Shown here: positions 20,343 to 30,989 of the stretch, one piece after another
How positions within the stretch are numbered: position 1 is the stretch's first letter
Layout: each line of letters starts with the position of its first letter
Source: Rapana venosa
Taxonomy: Eukaryota; Mollusca; Gastropoda; Neogastropoda; Muricidae
Assembly (NCBI GenBank): GCA_028751875.1
Contig: CM054154.1
Coordinates: 53,452,594 to 53,516,593 of the forward strand
DNA length: 64,000 bases
Reading direction: 5' to 3'
Translations under genes and position numbers: made by a program
The notes under the pieces: model-generated
The model's input: only the letters and a program-made list of their open reading frames with translations
Told to the model about the DNA's origin: nothing
The model's database searches: none

Positions 20343-20624
20343 AACATTTTGTTGTGTGTGTTGTTGTGTGTGTTGTTGTGTGTGTGTGGTGTGGGTGTTT
20401 CGTCTTTACCCCTTTTTCGTCTTTTTTATTACATATATTTAAAAAGGAAAGAAGAAAAAAAGTGTTTTTGTGTGACTAAGAGTTTGTGTTTCGCTACTTT
20501 TATTGCTGCGCGCTCGCGATCGAATAATAATTTTATTAAATAATAAGTATGGAATTTAATGCGCTGAATCTTTTAAAGCAAAAAACAAAGCGCTCAGATG
20601 ACTTTATTAATCGAGGGTAATGGG
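20343..20624. other. (GTGTTGTT)n and unassigned sequence
   Basis: GTGTGTTGTT repeats to about 20395, followed by AT-rich sequence. An AAAGCGCTCAGATG piece near 20588 recalls the tail module seen at 18855 and 28745. No gene. Confidence 0.5.
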
Positions 20625-20965
20625 AAAAAAGCACTCGTGTGCTTTTTTTTTTTTTTTTTTTACATTAGTCCCGTGTGTATCGGTTTTTTAAATGTTGTCA
20701 CTGTTCCCACCGGCACCAATGGGCCCCAAATCTTTTGAAAAAGGGAACAGGGGTTTAAACCTGTCGCAAATGTTCTGCATTGTTGGGACACGGGGCATGG
20801 GGTTTTTAGTCTCATCCGAAGGATTTGAATTCAAATCGTTTTTTGTCAAACTGGGGAAAAAAGGGCGAGCGGAATCGAACCCAAAACCCCACGGTTTACT
20901 TTCTGGCACAAACTCTGAACCCTCCTGCCCCCTTCCTTCCTTGGCGCGCGGTGTCATTTTGGTGT
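20625..20965 (-). mobile_element. SINE family A, reverse copy, altered
   Basis: Read on the plus strand it runs tail to head: GGGTAATGGGAAAAAAGCAC, TTTTTTAAATGTTGTCACTG, TTCCCACCGGCACCAATGGG, TTTTAGTCTCATCCGAAGGA, then GCGAGCGGAATCGAACCCAA near the B box. It matches the reverse complement of 40800-41135, with many sites changed to the neighbouring base. Confidence 0.78.
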
Positions 20966-21004
20966 ACGTGTGTGTGTGGCAATGATTGTTTTGAGCGTAC
21001 TTGT

Positions 21005-21115
21005 TGTGCGTGAGAGAGAGAGAGAGAGAGAAGAAGAGAGAGAGAGAAAAGAGAGAAAAGAGAGAGGGGAGAGAGAGAGAGAAAAGAGAAAAAAGAGAAG
21101 AGAGAAAGAGAGAGT
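21005..21115. repeat. (GA)n microsatellite
   Basis: About 110 bp of GA with AAAAG and GGGG interruptions. The Arg/Glu-rich frame is an artefact. Bases 21116-21399 hold no recognised gene. Confidence 0.9.
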
Positions 21116-21399
21116 CTGAGTCTTCTTTAACGTCTGATCACTTTAGTAAAAGACAAGTGTGTTGTGGTGGTGTGTGGTGTGCGCGTGCGCGGGGAATAAA
21201 AGGAAAAATGTGACAGCCCTTTTGGGTGGGATACCCATCAGCAGGGAATCGTCAATGTGGCCTAGAGGGGGGGGCATTCCAGCCTCATGGCTCAAAACCC
21301 CTTTTCTTGGAACCCCTTCATGCATGACGTTTGGGAGCCCCGAACCTCGGGTACTACCTTCATCAGGATTTGGGCTTTTAAATTTGTTTATTCTTTATA

Positions 21400-21720
21400 T
21401 CGAGGGAAAAGGAATAAGCACTTATGGGCCTTTTTTTTTTCCATCCATCCCCGTTGTATGCGGGTTTTTTAAATGTTGTCATCCGTTCCCCCGGCACACA
21501 ATGGCCACTCTACGAAAAGCAACGGGTTTAACGGTCCAAGATTTGCGGCGTTTGCACACGGGCCTCGGTTTATAGTCTCTCCGAAAGATTTGGGGGGAAT
21601 GGTGTCTGCACTAGTTAAATCCGGGGGGAAAAATCCCCCTTTAACGGGATCGAACCCCGGGCGTCAATTGCCCCGCGAAAGTTCTGACCCCTAACTACCC
21701 CTCCCCCTTTACCCAGGGTC
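21400..21720 (-). mobile_element. SINE family A, reverse copy, altered
   Basis: Tail-to-head on the plus strand: GGAATAAGCACTTATGGGCC, ATGCGGGTTTTTTAAATG, TTGTCATCCGTTCCCCCGG, CACACAATGGCCACTCTACG, CTCGGTTTATAGTCTCTCCG and GGGATCGAACCCCGG (the B box in reverse). Near full length. Confidence 0.82.
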
Positions 21721-21779
21721 GAGCCCTACGAGAGAAAAGCCCCTTTTAAAGGGCATTTTTTTACCGGTTTAAAAAATTT

Positions 21780-21865
21780 TGCTGAATCACTCCCCCGGAA
21801 GTCCTTCGAGGATGAGCTAGTAAACTGAGGCCCTGGTGAACGAACGCACGCGTACATTTTTTTCT
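21780..21865 (+). mobile_element. SINE family A fragment
   Basis: GAATCACTCCCCCGGAAGTCC, TTCGAGGATGAGCTAGTAAAC, TGAGGCCCTGGTGAACGAACG and CACGCGTACATTT match the middle of family A in forward orientation. Confidence 0.68.
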
Positions 21866-21879
21866 TTTCTTTTTTTTTG

Positions 21880-22459
21880 CTGCCTCACTTTGTGAGCCCC
21901 CCCTTTTGCTGTTCCCACGCCGCCATTCCAATCTCCCCCCCAAGCCTACCCAATTTGTTATGTCTCATCCTCAGGGGGCGGAAAGTCCACAGGGGCCCAT
22001 CACTAAAGGCCGCCGTGGGCCGCCACCAGAGGGGCCCTGCACTGCTGCTGGGGCACTTTGGGGGTGTTCATGGGGCCTGTTCTGCAACATACGCGGGCAC
22101 CACCCAAAAGCCCCCATTAAAAGACAGAATTAGCCATCCCCGGAGCCAGACAAATGGTTGCCCCCCCGAGGGGGCAAACCACCCCAACGTCCATTCCCAA
22201 AAACCCTCCCCCGTGAACCTCCAACCCCCAAAAACTTTTACCAAACTCGCCCAGGCACAGAATGTATGGGGAAACCGAATCTGAGGTCACCATGAGACCC
22301 CGCAACTGGACCCCCGAAAAACAAGGGTTTTTTGTTTATTTCATGATACAATAACATGACGATGACGTAATGCGCTGCTGTGGGAGTGCATAGCTTTTAG
22401 CTATTTGTAGGGTTGTACTCTACGCTTACAAATAATAATCCCCCGCGTCCCCGGGGCCC
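21880..22459. other. No gene recognised; C-rich altered sequence
   Basis: Proline-rich frames are open on the plus strand (about 21880-22284), but the composition is dominated by CCCC and GGGG runs and no domain is recognisable. A short AT-rich part follows to 22459. Confidence 0.45.
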
Positions 22460-22700
22460 CAAAAGGGTGCAGAACCCGCAGTGTTTGGTAGTAATTTACA
22501 AAACCCAAACTCGCATCCGTTTTTAAATGGATGAAACTCGACTGTGTGGTCCCCTTCCCACTAGCCCACGCACACTCACTCGGGGGAGGAGCCCCCGGAT
22601 CCGAAAAAAACCCTATGACTTTATGGGAACAAAACCCCGACCTTCCACCTAACCCCAAAGGGGCTAACCCCCGCCTGCGCTGGGCCGCGTACATCTTGCA
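22460..22700 (-). mobile_element. Family C repeat, reverse copy, strongly altered
   Basis: ACTCGCATCCGT, GGATGAAACTCGACTGTGTGG, CCCACGCACACTCACT, GGATCCGAAAAAAACCCTATG and AAACCCCGACCTTCCACC align in order with the reverse complement of 15230-15000. Many differences replace a base by its neighbour, for example TAATCCAAAGTGCAAACC in copy 1 against TAACCCCAAAGGGGCTAACC here. Confidence 0.78.
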
Positions 22701-22744
22701 AACATGCAAAAAAAATGCTCCAACCCTTGAGAAGAAAAAGAATT

Positions 22745-22783
22745 AATGCCGGTGGGAAAAGGGTGACAAAATTTACAAAACTG

Positions 22784-22832
<49 letters not shown>
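22745..22832 (+). repeat. SINE family A tail fragment running into poly-G (47 bp)
   Basis: ATGCCGGTGGGAAAAGGGTG then ACAAAATTTACAAAACTGCC matches the family A segment at about 41027-41062. At 22786 it turns into 47 consecutive G, the longest pure tract here. Confidence 0.8.
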
Positions 22833-22833
<1 letters not shown>

Positions 22834-22904
22834 GTTTTAGCCACCAAACACAATTGCAGGGGGTTTTCACTACCACTGCACAGTTTTAAAAGAGAGGGGG
22901 GCGG

Positions 22905-23280
22905 GGAATAAAGGAAGGGTAGGGGGGGGGGTCGGGGGGGGGGGGGGGGGGTTGGGGGGGGGAAGGGGTTGGAATGCGATGAGCAGACAAAACACAAAGA
23001 AAGCAAGCAAGCAAGACAGGGAAAAAAAAAAGAAAAAAAAAAACGAAACAAAACCAACAAAAAACACACACACAAAAAAACCCACACGAAACAAAAACAA
23101 GCAAGAAAAGAGGAAATTCCTGCATCCATTTTCAAAAAAGGAGAGCACGGATGGGGTTTGGAGAGGGGGGGGGGTAGGGGGGGGGGGGGGGGGGGGGGGG
23201 GGAGGGGGGGGGGAGGGGGACGTGGGGGGGAGGGGGCGGGGGGGGGGGGGGTGGGGAAGGGACAGGGGGGGGGTTTACCC
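22905..23280. repeat. G-rich and A-rich low-complexity tracts
   Basis: G runs at 22920-22965 and 23164-23275 flank an A-rich (AAAC/AAAG) stretch. Gly-rich and Pro-rich frames here are artefacts. Confidence 0.85.
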
Positions 23281-23814
23281 TTTCCCTTCAGCAACATCAG
23301 CTTTGGGACCCAAAAGGGGGTGCACATTTTATCCTAAAAAAGAAAAAAATGTTGTTTTTTTTAGAAGCCCAGAAATTCAAAAAAAAATTACAGTGACCAC
23401 CCAGAGAGAAATGAACCTCGCATCATTTAAAAAAAAAAAAAACAAACAAAACCGCACAATCCACTGGTGTCAACTTTATTTTTGTCCATTTGTCGGGGCC
23501 CGAAAAAAAAGGTTTTATTTAGTTTATGGATGAAAAAAACCCAACATTTTTTTGTGACAGCCAAAAAAAGAAAAAAATTAGGTTATTAAATGGTAACAAG
23601 CTTGAAGTGTCGGTACAAAAACTCTAAACATATCGAGCTTATATAAAAAGGGAAAAGTTAAAAGATAACGATGGGTCATACCGAACAGTGTAGGTAAAAC
23701 ACATTCCCCGACAATGTAAGCATTTTGTAAAAGCTAAAACTCAAAAAGTCCAAAAAATTCAGAATGACTGCAAAGAAGCATGAGGGAAAAAGAAAAGTAA
23801 AGAAGCAAAAAGAA
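23281..23814. other. No gene recognised
   Basis: A/T-rich sequence with many short homopolymers; nothing coding is identifiable. Confidence 0.5.
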
Positions 23815-23889
23815 TGCAAGAAGCAAAAGTAGAAGAAGAAGAAGAAAAAGAAGAAAAAAAGAAAAGAAGAAGAAGAAGAAAAGAAGAAG
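23815..23889. repeat. (GAA)n purine tract at the left edge of gap 2
   Basis: AGAAGAAGAAG and AAAAGAAG words run without a pyrimidine break from about 23832 into the gap. Confidence 0.9.
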
Positions 23890-24389
23890 NNNNNNNNNNN
23901 NNNNNNNNNNNNNNNNNNNNNNNNNNNNNNNNNNNNNNNNNNNNNNNNNNNNNNNNNNNNNNNNNNNNNNNNNNNNNNNNNNNNNNNNNNNNNNNNNNNN
24001 NNNNNNNNNNNNNNNNNNNNNNNNNNNNNNNNNNNNNNNNNNNNNNNNNNNNNNNNNNNNNNNNNNNNNNNNNNNNNNNNNNNNNNNNNNNNNNNNNNNN
24101 NNNNNNNNNNNNNNNNNNNNNNNNNNNNNNNNNNNNNNNNNNNNNNNNNNNNNNNNNNNNNNNNNNNNNNNNNNNNNNNNNNNNNNNNNNNNNNNNNNNN
24201 NNNNNNNNNNNNNNNNNNNNNNNNNNNNNNNNNNNNNNNNNNNNNNNNNNNNNNNNNNNNNNNNNNNNNNNNNNNNNNNNNNNNNNNNNNNNNNNNNNNN
24301 NNNNNNNNNNNNNNNNNNNNNNNNNNNNNNNNNNNNNNNNNNNNNNNNNNNNNNNNNNNNNNNNNNNNNNNNNNNNNNNNNNNNNNNNN
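23890..24389. other. Assembly gap (500 N)
   Basis: Exactly 500 unknown bases, a placeholder size, entered from a GAA tract on the left and left into AT-rich sequence on the right. Confidence 0.99.
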
Positions 24390-24539
24390 TATTGACAAAT
24401 TTTTTTTTCAAAATGCCGATTACCTTTTTTGGGGAAAAAGGTAACAATAAAAAAGAAACACCTAAAAACATATAAACATTTAAAAGTTTATAACTTAGCT
24501 GATAAAATTATAAGCATATGGGGGAAAAAGGGTTAGGTT

Positions 24540-25010
24540 TTTTCCACAGAAAAGAAACAGGTTGTGCTTTTTAATGATGGTCTGATCCTCCTAAATTTTC
24601 CTGTTTTAAAGATTGGAAAAATTTAGGGATTTAATCTTTGGTAAATTTCTGGGTATCAAATTTTTAAAATTAAACAGACATTGTAACTTTAAATATCTTG
24701 AACAAGCAAGAAGAAGTCTAAAATAAAGGAAATTAGTAAGCAAATAGGGCACAAAGAAAAGGGCTAAAAATATTTATCATTATCAGGTTTCGTCCTAAAA
24801 TAACATAGGGTCAAAAATTTATTCTTTAGTGCCCCCAAATACATTGAACAAAATTTCAAACTTGATTGTAATTTTCCCGGGCTTGCTTTTGGAGTTCCCA
24901 TTCATCACTTTTTCGGGAAAACAACCAAAAAATGGAGTACTGCCTCAGAGGATTATCGTAATTTAGCCTTTTTCAAAGTATATCTTAAAAGAAAACATTA
25001 AAAAACAGTA
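24540..25010 (+). pseudogene. I/nimbus-like LINE ORF2 fragment, post-RT region
   Basis: The plus strand gives KFLGIKF, NFKYLEQARRSLK and, in one frame near 24811-24995, FFSAPKYIEQNFKLDC, GLAFGVPIHHF, KWSTASEDYRNLAFFKVYLKR-like (shown in parts). This matches the region between RT and RNase H of the elements at 43890-44250 (FFSAPKYLLQK, SFHASSMGTYKEIG, LPLDEYRQRAVAKYLL). Stops and neighbour-base changes are frequent. No RNase H is seen downstream. Confidence 0.68.
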
Positions 25011-25209
25011 TTACATGGGGAAATTTATTATTATTAAAAATAATAATAATAATAAGAAAATATCTTGAAAAAAATAAAGTGCCTGCATTAAATCTATTCT
25101 TACCATCATAACCCAAATAACAAACAATTAATATTTAAAAAAATAAAAAACTGAAGCTGGAAACCAATCATAAATAAAAATTACGATAGTCAAAAACCAT
25201 TTTTTCAAA

Positions 25210-25363
25210 AGGCCCCCCCGCCCCGCTCGCGCACGCGCGCGCGCCCCACAACCACCACGCACAACCACCACACACTCACTCACCCTCACACACACACACG
25301 CAAAACCCACACATAACAAAACACACCACAACACACACACACACACACCAAACACAAAAAACA

Positions 25364-25398
<35 letters not shown>
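25210..25398. repeat. CCGC/(CG)n and (CA)n tract
   Basis: GCGCACGCGCGCGCGCC followed by CCACCACAC words and a clean (CA)n at 25370-25398. Confidence 0.88.
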
Positions 25399-25399
<1 letters not shown>

Positions 25400-26720
25400 G
25401 GGGTCAAACACTTTGTCAGGGAAAGGGGGACATCGTTATTTTAAATTTAACCCTGACGATTTTCCCAATGAGCTAAAAATATCTTCTCTTGAACTTTTGG
25501 CCCTTTTAACTTCCATTCCCAAAGAGCAAGTATTAATTCGAAAAGGGCAAAATCCACACCTCTTTAAACCTTGTCCAAAAGGGGATAGTTTAAATTTATT
25601 GATATTGATTGATTGATTGATATCAAAATAGTTTTATATCAACCATCCTTTTAAATAAAACAATAGAAAACTCATACCTTCTCTTTAAAATACACTGACA
25701 GGGTCCCTTCTTGAAAATAAGTACAGGGCACACATCATTCCCTTTTTTGATTGAAAAATCCCCAATCGGCAAAAAATTTTTCCCCTTTATGCTGAACCCC
25801 ACTGAAATTTTTATGCCTTTTTTACTTTCTGTTGATTCCCCCAATACGTTTTCAATTTTGTTTGTTTTTATTTTAAATCTGCAGTACAGGCTTCTAACCT
25901 CTCGGCTGATAGCAGAGTCTTTTTACTTAAATTAATTTTTGGGGATATTTTTTTATTCTGAGGATTCGGGTTTTTTCTTTCGCGGGTTTATACTGGGTAT
26001 AACTTCAATGAAAAGGAATAAAAAACCAAAAAGGGAGCAAATCATTTTTCTTTCAAAATGTTTGAGGGATTCCTCTTTCCTTAGAAGATTATCTTTGCTT
26101 CGAAAGTTTTCTGGAACATAAAAAAAACAGGGGGAGGGTTTTTTATCCCCCGATACTTTTTCAATTCTGGATATTTAGAAAAATTTTTTTACCTACGCTT
26201 TCGGGAAAACCTTACAAGAAAAGATTGTTTCTTAATCCACAGATTACTTAAATTTTTTCGAGAAAATTGACAAAAAAAAAAACACATATGCAGTCAAAAA
26301 CTTTCCATTGTTCATGTTATTTTCAATTCGTTTAAAAAAGTTCCTTCACCATTTCAAGATAGTGTCGCCAAGTTTTTAAAACCAATCCAGAAATTTTTGT
26401 TTTGTAGCATTTTCTCTGATCAATTCCATATTCTCTTTTTTTTAAAAAGTGTGACTGTGAAATCATGACAACACCATTACTGTCGCGATTTACATTTTGC
26501 TTTATTCACAGCAGCCTTTACAGGTAGTTTACGATTGCTTATTTTCCAATTTTAGAGTATTCTTCACTTGTTTTGTGCTTCTGTTATTTTTGCGGGGTTT
26601 TTTTGGCCATGTGTTTGCAACATACTGTTTATTTGGTTTGTAATCAGTCTTTTAATGTACATGAATACCAATAGGCATATCTTTTTCTTAAAGCCCTCAT
26701 CTCATTATCCCCCCACCCTC
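25400..26720. other. Degraded AT-rich sequence, no named gene
   Basis: Several short frames are open on both strands (25413-25616 plus, 25623-25844 minus, 25939-26121 plus), but none shows a family motif. Its position between the LINE fragment at 24540 and the stem-loop at 26724 makes degraded LINE body the likeliest content; that is inference. Confidence 0.45.
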
Positions 26721-26723
26721 CTT

Positions 26724-26756
26724 CGTCTAATATCACTTAAGTAAACAGAGAAAAAT

Positions 26757-26837
<81 letters not shown>
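26724..26837 (+). repeat. LINE 3' stem-loop followed by (CA)n
   Basis: CGTCTAATATCACTTAAG then TAAACAGAG at 26724-26750 is a member of the 3' stem-loop family seen at 34861, 43024, 45168, 50099 and 51214. The right arm is one base off (AGAG for AGACG). A pure (CA)n tract follows from 26760 to 26837. Confidence 0.72.
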
Positions 26838-26838
<1 letters not shown>

Positions 26839-26879
26839 ATTCTAGATTTAATTCCTTTCACCCCTTTTGGGGTATGGAG

Positions 26880-27300
26880 AATTACATAAAAGTCAACAGG
26901 AGAATAAACCCAACAGCAATATACCCCAAAACAATATCAACGCTAACAGGAACTGCAAAGCAAGAGCTCATCGCAAAATGACAAGCCAACAGTATTAAAG
27001 ACTCAAGACTATTTTTAAAGTATACAAATTTCTTTAAAAGGCACAATCTACACTTGTGAAAAACAAGTGAAATTCCAAGAAGAGACAGGAGAACTTTTCG
27101 AGATATGCATTTCTTTTGCCTACAAAAAATGTAACTGGACATGGGTTGAAGAAAATGTCAGGAAATGAAATCTTGTCGTAAATTTATTAAGTCGGGACAT
27201 TCCATGATGAAATGAAAGTCATCCCCTAAAACATGCATAATGCATTTTGAACACACTCTTTCTTCCTTTGGTATATTATGAAAACGCCCAACCTCAATAG
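26880..27300 (-). pseudogene. C-terminal tail of a LINE ORF2 with CCHC-like motif
   Basis: Minus-strand codons at about 27270-27120 read ERVCSKCIMHVLGDDFHFIMEC, given here as a C-x2-C-x9-H-x4-C arrangement (key residues C, C, H, C), then NLRQDFIS and a TGA. This is the usual Cys/His tail after the RT of several LINE clades. Fragment continues to about 26882 (SYIFCRQKK). Its upstream edge coincides with the start of the plus-strand CR1/L2-like fragment. Confidence 0.66.
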
Positions 27301-27304
27301 AAAG

Positions 27305-28240
27305 CTTGTGACAGCTTCATTTTTCATATTTATGCAGATGACTCTCAAATTCTTAGCAGTGATACTCCTAAAAATCTGCCCTCTCTCTTGATTAATATGT
27401 CCTATTGCCTTCAAGATATCCAAAATTGGATGATACAGAGCACGTTACAGCTAAATGCAGATAAAACCGAAGCCATGCTTGTAGGGATCAAATACAAGCT
27501 CTCTTCCATCACAACAGCTTCAATATAATTCGGCAATACGTCTGTCCCTCTATCCACTGCTGTGAAATATCTGCGGGTCGTAGAAAACACTCTCCATTCA
27601 AAAATTCACCACCAAAACCTGCCAGTCGTGCTACTATCAATTATGGCGCATCAGTGCAGTTCGAAAGTACCTGTCCACTGATGCAGCATCACAACTAGTC
27701 GTGTCTCTCATTCTTTCTCGTCTGGACTATTGCAATTCTCTTCTGGCTGGTCTGCCAGCATCTTCTATCCACTCCTTTCAACGTATACAAAACTCTGCAG
27801 CTCGCCTAGTCCTCAGAAAGAACAAATCTGAGCACATTACTCCTCTCTTGCAATCTCTCCACTGGTTGCCTGTGCCACAGAGAGTAAACTATAAGATCTG
27901 TATCCTCTGTTACAAATGCATTCATAAAACAGCACCTTCCTACCTCTGTGAATGTCTTCACCTGTACGCTCCTTCTCTTCCCAACGCTCTGCTGCAGATA
28001 CCTTGTGCTTAAGAATACCTAGATTTAACCAATGCACTGTTGGCTGTGCTCTTTCTCTGTTTCTGGTCCATTGATCTGGAATGACCTCCTTCTCTCCCTT
28101 CGCCAAAAGCCTTCTTATGACGCTTTTAAATCCGGCCTCAAGACACATTTATTTCAAAGCTAAGATTCTCCCCTCTTGTTCCATTTCATTTTTGTCCCTG
28201 CCCTCAACAGCCACAACCCCATCACCCTGCCAGAGAGTAA
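27305..28240 (+). pseudogene. CR1/L2-like LINE RT C-terminal half
   Basis: Starts at the RT active site: FHIYADDSQILSS, with YADD at 27331-27342. It continues with DIQNWMIQSTLQLNADKTEAML and, after frame breaks, an open stretch at 27701-28012: SRLDYCNSLLAGLP, RIQNSAARLVLRK, HITPLLQSLHWLPVPQRV and YKICILCYKCIHKTAPSYL. Near 28070-28150, WNDLLLSLRQKPSYDAFKSG and LKTHLF close the protein. These blocks are characteristic of Jockey-superfamily (CR1/L2) elements. Truncated 5' of the active site. Confidence 0.85.
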
Positions 28241-28244
28241 ACCT

Positions 28245-28492
28245 TTATTTATTTATTTATTTATTTATACCACTTTAAGTCACGAGATTTCTCTGCGTGA
28301 AATTCGGGCTGCTCTCCCCGGGGAGAACACATCGCCACAAGAGCAGCGCCACCCCTTTTTTTTTTTTTTTTTTGTCTGCAACTGTATTTCTTTCCCTATC
28401 AGAGTGGCTTTTTTCTAAGAATTTTGCCAGGGACAACTCTCTTGTTGCCGTGGGTTCTTTTTCGTGCGCTGCATAATTTTCTGTAACACACG

Positions 28493-28523
<31 letters not shown>

Positions 28524-28650
28524 TAGCGCCCAGACCACCACTCATGGTCTAATGGATGGGGGAAAAGTTTCGGGCCCAGACGGGATACGAACCCGGACTT
28601 TTCGCTTTCTAGACAGGCGCGTTACCTCTAGACCACCGATCCACCTTTGT
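28245..28650 (-). mobile_element. tRNA-headed SINE, family B, complete copy
   Basis: On the minus strand from 28650: GATCGGTGGTCTAGAGGTAA (A box), CGAACCCG/GGTTCGTATCC (B box), GGGCCCGAAACTTTTCCCCC, CCATTAGACCATGAGTGG, CTAGTCTTTCGGATGAGACG, GCAGCGCACGAAAAAGAACC, GGCGCTGCTCTTGTGGCG, GAATTTCACGCAGAGAAATC and an (AAAT)n tail at 28268-28240. At about 400 bp this is the reference copy for the fragments at 2472, 17225 and 53985. Confidence 0.86.
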
Positions 28651-28654
28651 GTGT

Positions 28655-28820
28655 ATGTGTGTGTGGGTGGGGGGGGGTGTGGGGGGGGAGGGGGGGGGGG
28701 GGGGAGGGGGGTGCGTGTACCTGCGTGTGAATGAGTAGGATGAATGAAAGCGCTTTGATTTGTTTTGTTGCAAGATATAGCGGTATATAAATTCCATGTA
28801 TTATTATTATTATTATTATA
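28655..28820 (+). repeat. (GT)n/poly-G and a LINE/SINE 3'-tail module with (ATT)n
   Basis: GT repeats and G runs at 28651-28712. Then AAAGCGCTTTGATTTGTTTTG, GCAAGATATAGCGGTATATAA and ATTCCATG with (TTA)n to 28820. The same module lies inside the satellite at 56805, 59083 and 61393. Confidence 0.8.
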
Positions 28821-28849
28821 GCTACAACAAAACTTCATGAGAGAGTAAA

Positions 28850-29890
28850 CAACTACATCTGGTAGACAAGTTATGTATTTTCCTATACAAAATCGATCTT
28901 ATAGTTTTATATGATAAATGCATTTACTATTATTCCATAGCTGGGTTCTCCATTCATTAACAACATTTTCTTTTAAGAAGGCTTTGATATGTGAACTTGT
29001 AGAATTGATGCTTGAACAAACTGTCTCTCCCAGAAACAGTCAAATTCGCTTTGTACTTAAATATTTTGTATCTAATTTAGCCATGGTGATTGAATCAAAG
29101 ATTTGTCATGTAAATCTTTCATCATCTGATAAACATTTGAGGATAGCTTTTCAGACTGGACGTCAAGCAGCTGCATCCAGAAACGAACCAATCGACCAGA
29201 GACCAAAATAGATAAAGGATATCTGCCTGTTTCTCCATACACTAGCCAAGTTGAAGATGTACACTTTAAACAAAAAATATACTTTAAAAATCTTAACTGA
29301 AACTTATCAATTATTGCTAGGTTTTCATATCCTCAAATTTCACATTCATACAAGAAACAGGTACAATGGGTTTTATCAAATAAATCTAGTGTCACCTGTA
29401 TAGGTAGTTCTTTTTGTCGTGCAGTCCTTATCAAACTAAACATAACTTTAGTAGCTTTATCATAAGCATTTTATTTGCATTTTGCAAAAGTGCCACTCTT
29501 ACTGAAGTTAATTCCTAAATATTTAAAACTGACAACTTCCAACGCTTTTCCGCCATACATAAACATGTTACAAGATCTATTGCGGCCGATTATCATTATT
29601 TTTGTTATCATTGGATTACAATAAGTTTCCACTGAGAACAGTAAGCATATAAATTGCCTAAAGCATCTTGTAACTCTCTCTTTGTACTGGAGAATGGAAT
29701 AGCTGATTAACATTTTTCCATAAGATGAAAGTTGAATATTCAATGACAAACAATTTCTTTCTATCAAATATTGCTCCAAATCATTCAGAAACATGGAAAA
29801 GAAAACAGGAGAAAGGCTATACCCTTGACGAACACCAGTAAAACTCTTGAAATATTCTGAACAGGTTCCATCCTTGATTAAAAAAAACAC
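28850..29890 (-). pseudogene. LINE RT, C-terminal half, family shared with 51560-52860
   Basis: From 29890: DGTCSEYFKSFTGVRQG, SLSPVFFSMFLNDLEQYL (the 'GVRQG...LNDLE' class), then in place of the FADD region a degraded segment, then KIMIIGRNRSC and FKYLGINFSKSG. Near 29380-29190: YECEIWG-like, VYGETGRYPLSILV and RFWMQLLDVQSEKLS, the usual C-terminal block of this class. The element is 5'-truncated at 29890 beside a T-rich tract. A clear catalytic YADD is not readable. Confidence 0.78.
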
Positions 29891-29970
29891 TCAAGATTTT
29901 TATTTTATCTTTTTTATTCAGGTTTTTTTTTTACATTGCACAGTTATAAAGATACGAAACATATAAACAT

Positions 29971-29993
29971 ATTTGAGAGAGAGAGAAATAGAG

Positions 29994-30074
<81 letters not shown>

Positions 30075-30293
30075 ACTGAACACCGAAACTAATTTATTGC
30101 CATTAACAATACAGTCTTTTTGGCAAGGAGCACAGTATAAACACAATTTAAACAATATGTTTTTTGCAACAAGAAAATAATGAAAACCGAAAGAGGAAAA
30201 GGCATCTCCAATAACTATATTCATCCGAATGCACTAAATGTTATCATACATTAATTATCACAAGTTTGCACACACACACACACACACACACAC

Positions 30294-30337
<44 letters not shown>

Positions 30338-30524
30338 AGTGTCATGTTACCTACAAATCAGCAACAGTGTAGGACAAATCTACCACCCGACCCTCATATT
30401 CAAATAAGGCAATTTAGCCAATGGAAATCATATTCCACAAATATGAAAAACAAAGTAGCGTTATATTGAAAAGATATATCAATTAGCTGCAGTTTTCTTT
30501 TTTCTGCTGTCCCAAGCAAGGGAG

Positions 30525-30572
<48 letters not shown>

Positions 30573-30602
30573 AGAAGAGATGAGAGAGAGAGAGAGAGAG
30601 AA
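29971..30602. repeat. (GA)n, (CA)n and (GA)n microsatellites
   Basis: (GA)n at 29971-30072, (CA)n at 30270-30337 and (GA)n at 30521-30602. Sequence between them is unassigned, with no gene. Confidence 0.88.
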
Positions 30603-30989
30603 CTATCAGGTAGGCATACAAAGACAGAGAGAAAGAGGCACAGCCTGACAGGCAGACAGACTGACCGAGAGGTCCCAAATGGGCACAAAGCTCAATGCAG
30701 GCATGACATGATTGGTTGCTATACATTCTGTGCACTAAAACAGAATCAGGTTTGTCTGTGTTTTAACACATTTCGTACTAGTGTCAATTTTTTTTTTCAA
30801 CAAAAGGCCTCCACTGGAAGGATCCTAGACAGCATTGATTTTCACAAATGCTGACTGTTTTGACTACTGTTATCAAGCAGAGGTTGATATGGAATCCATC
30901 TAATAATGAACTTGTAATGTGTGAAGTTCTTACGAGAAATATATTCCTCAGTAAGATATCTGTATCTTTTGAGGAATACATGAAGTACA

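Noticed and set aside
21880..22284. Pro-rich open frame of 135 codons
   Set aside because: It lies in the altered zone with many CCCC/GGGG runs; no start context or domain could be supported.
26882..27142. Possible small membrane protein on the minus strand (Leu/Ile/Phe-rich)
   Set aside because: It is continuous, in a neighbouring frame, with the Cys/His tail of a LINE ORF2, and the hydrophobicity follows from AT-rich codons.
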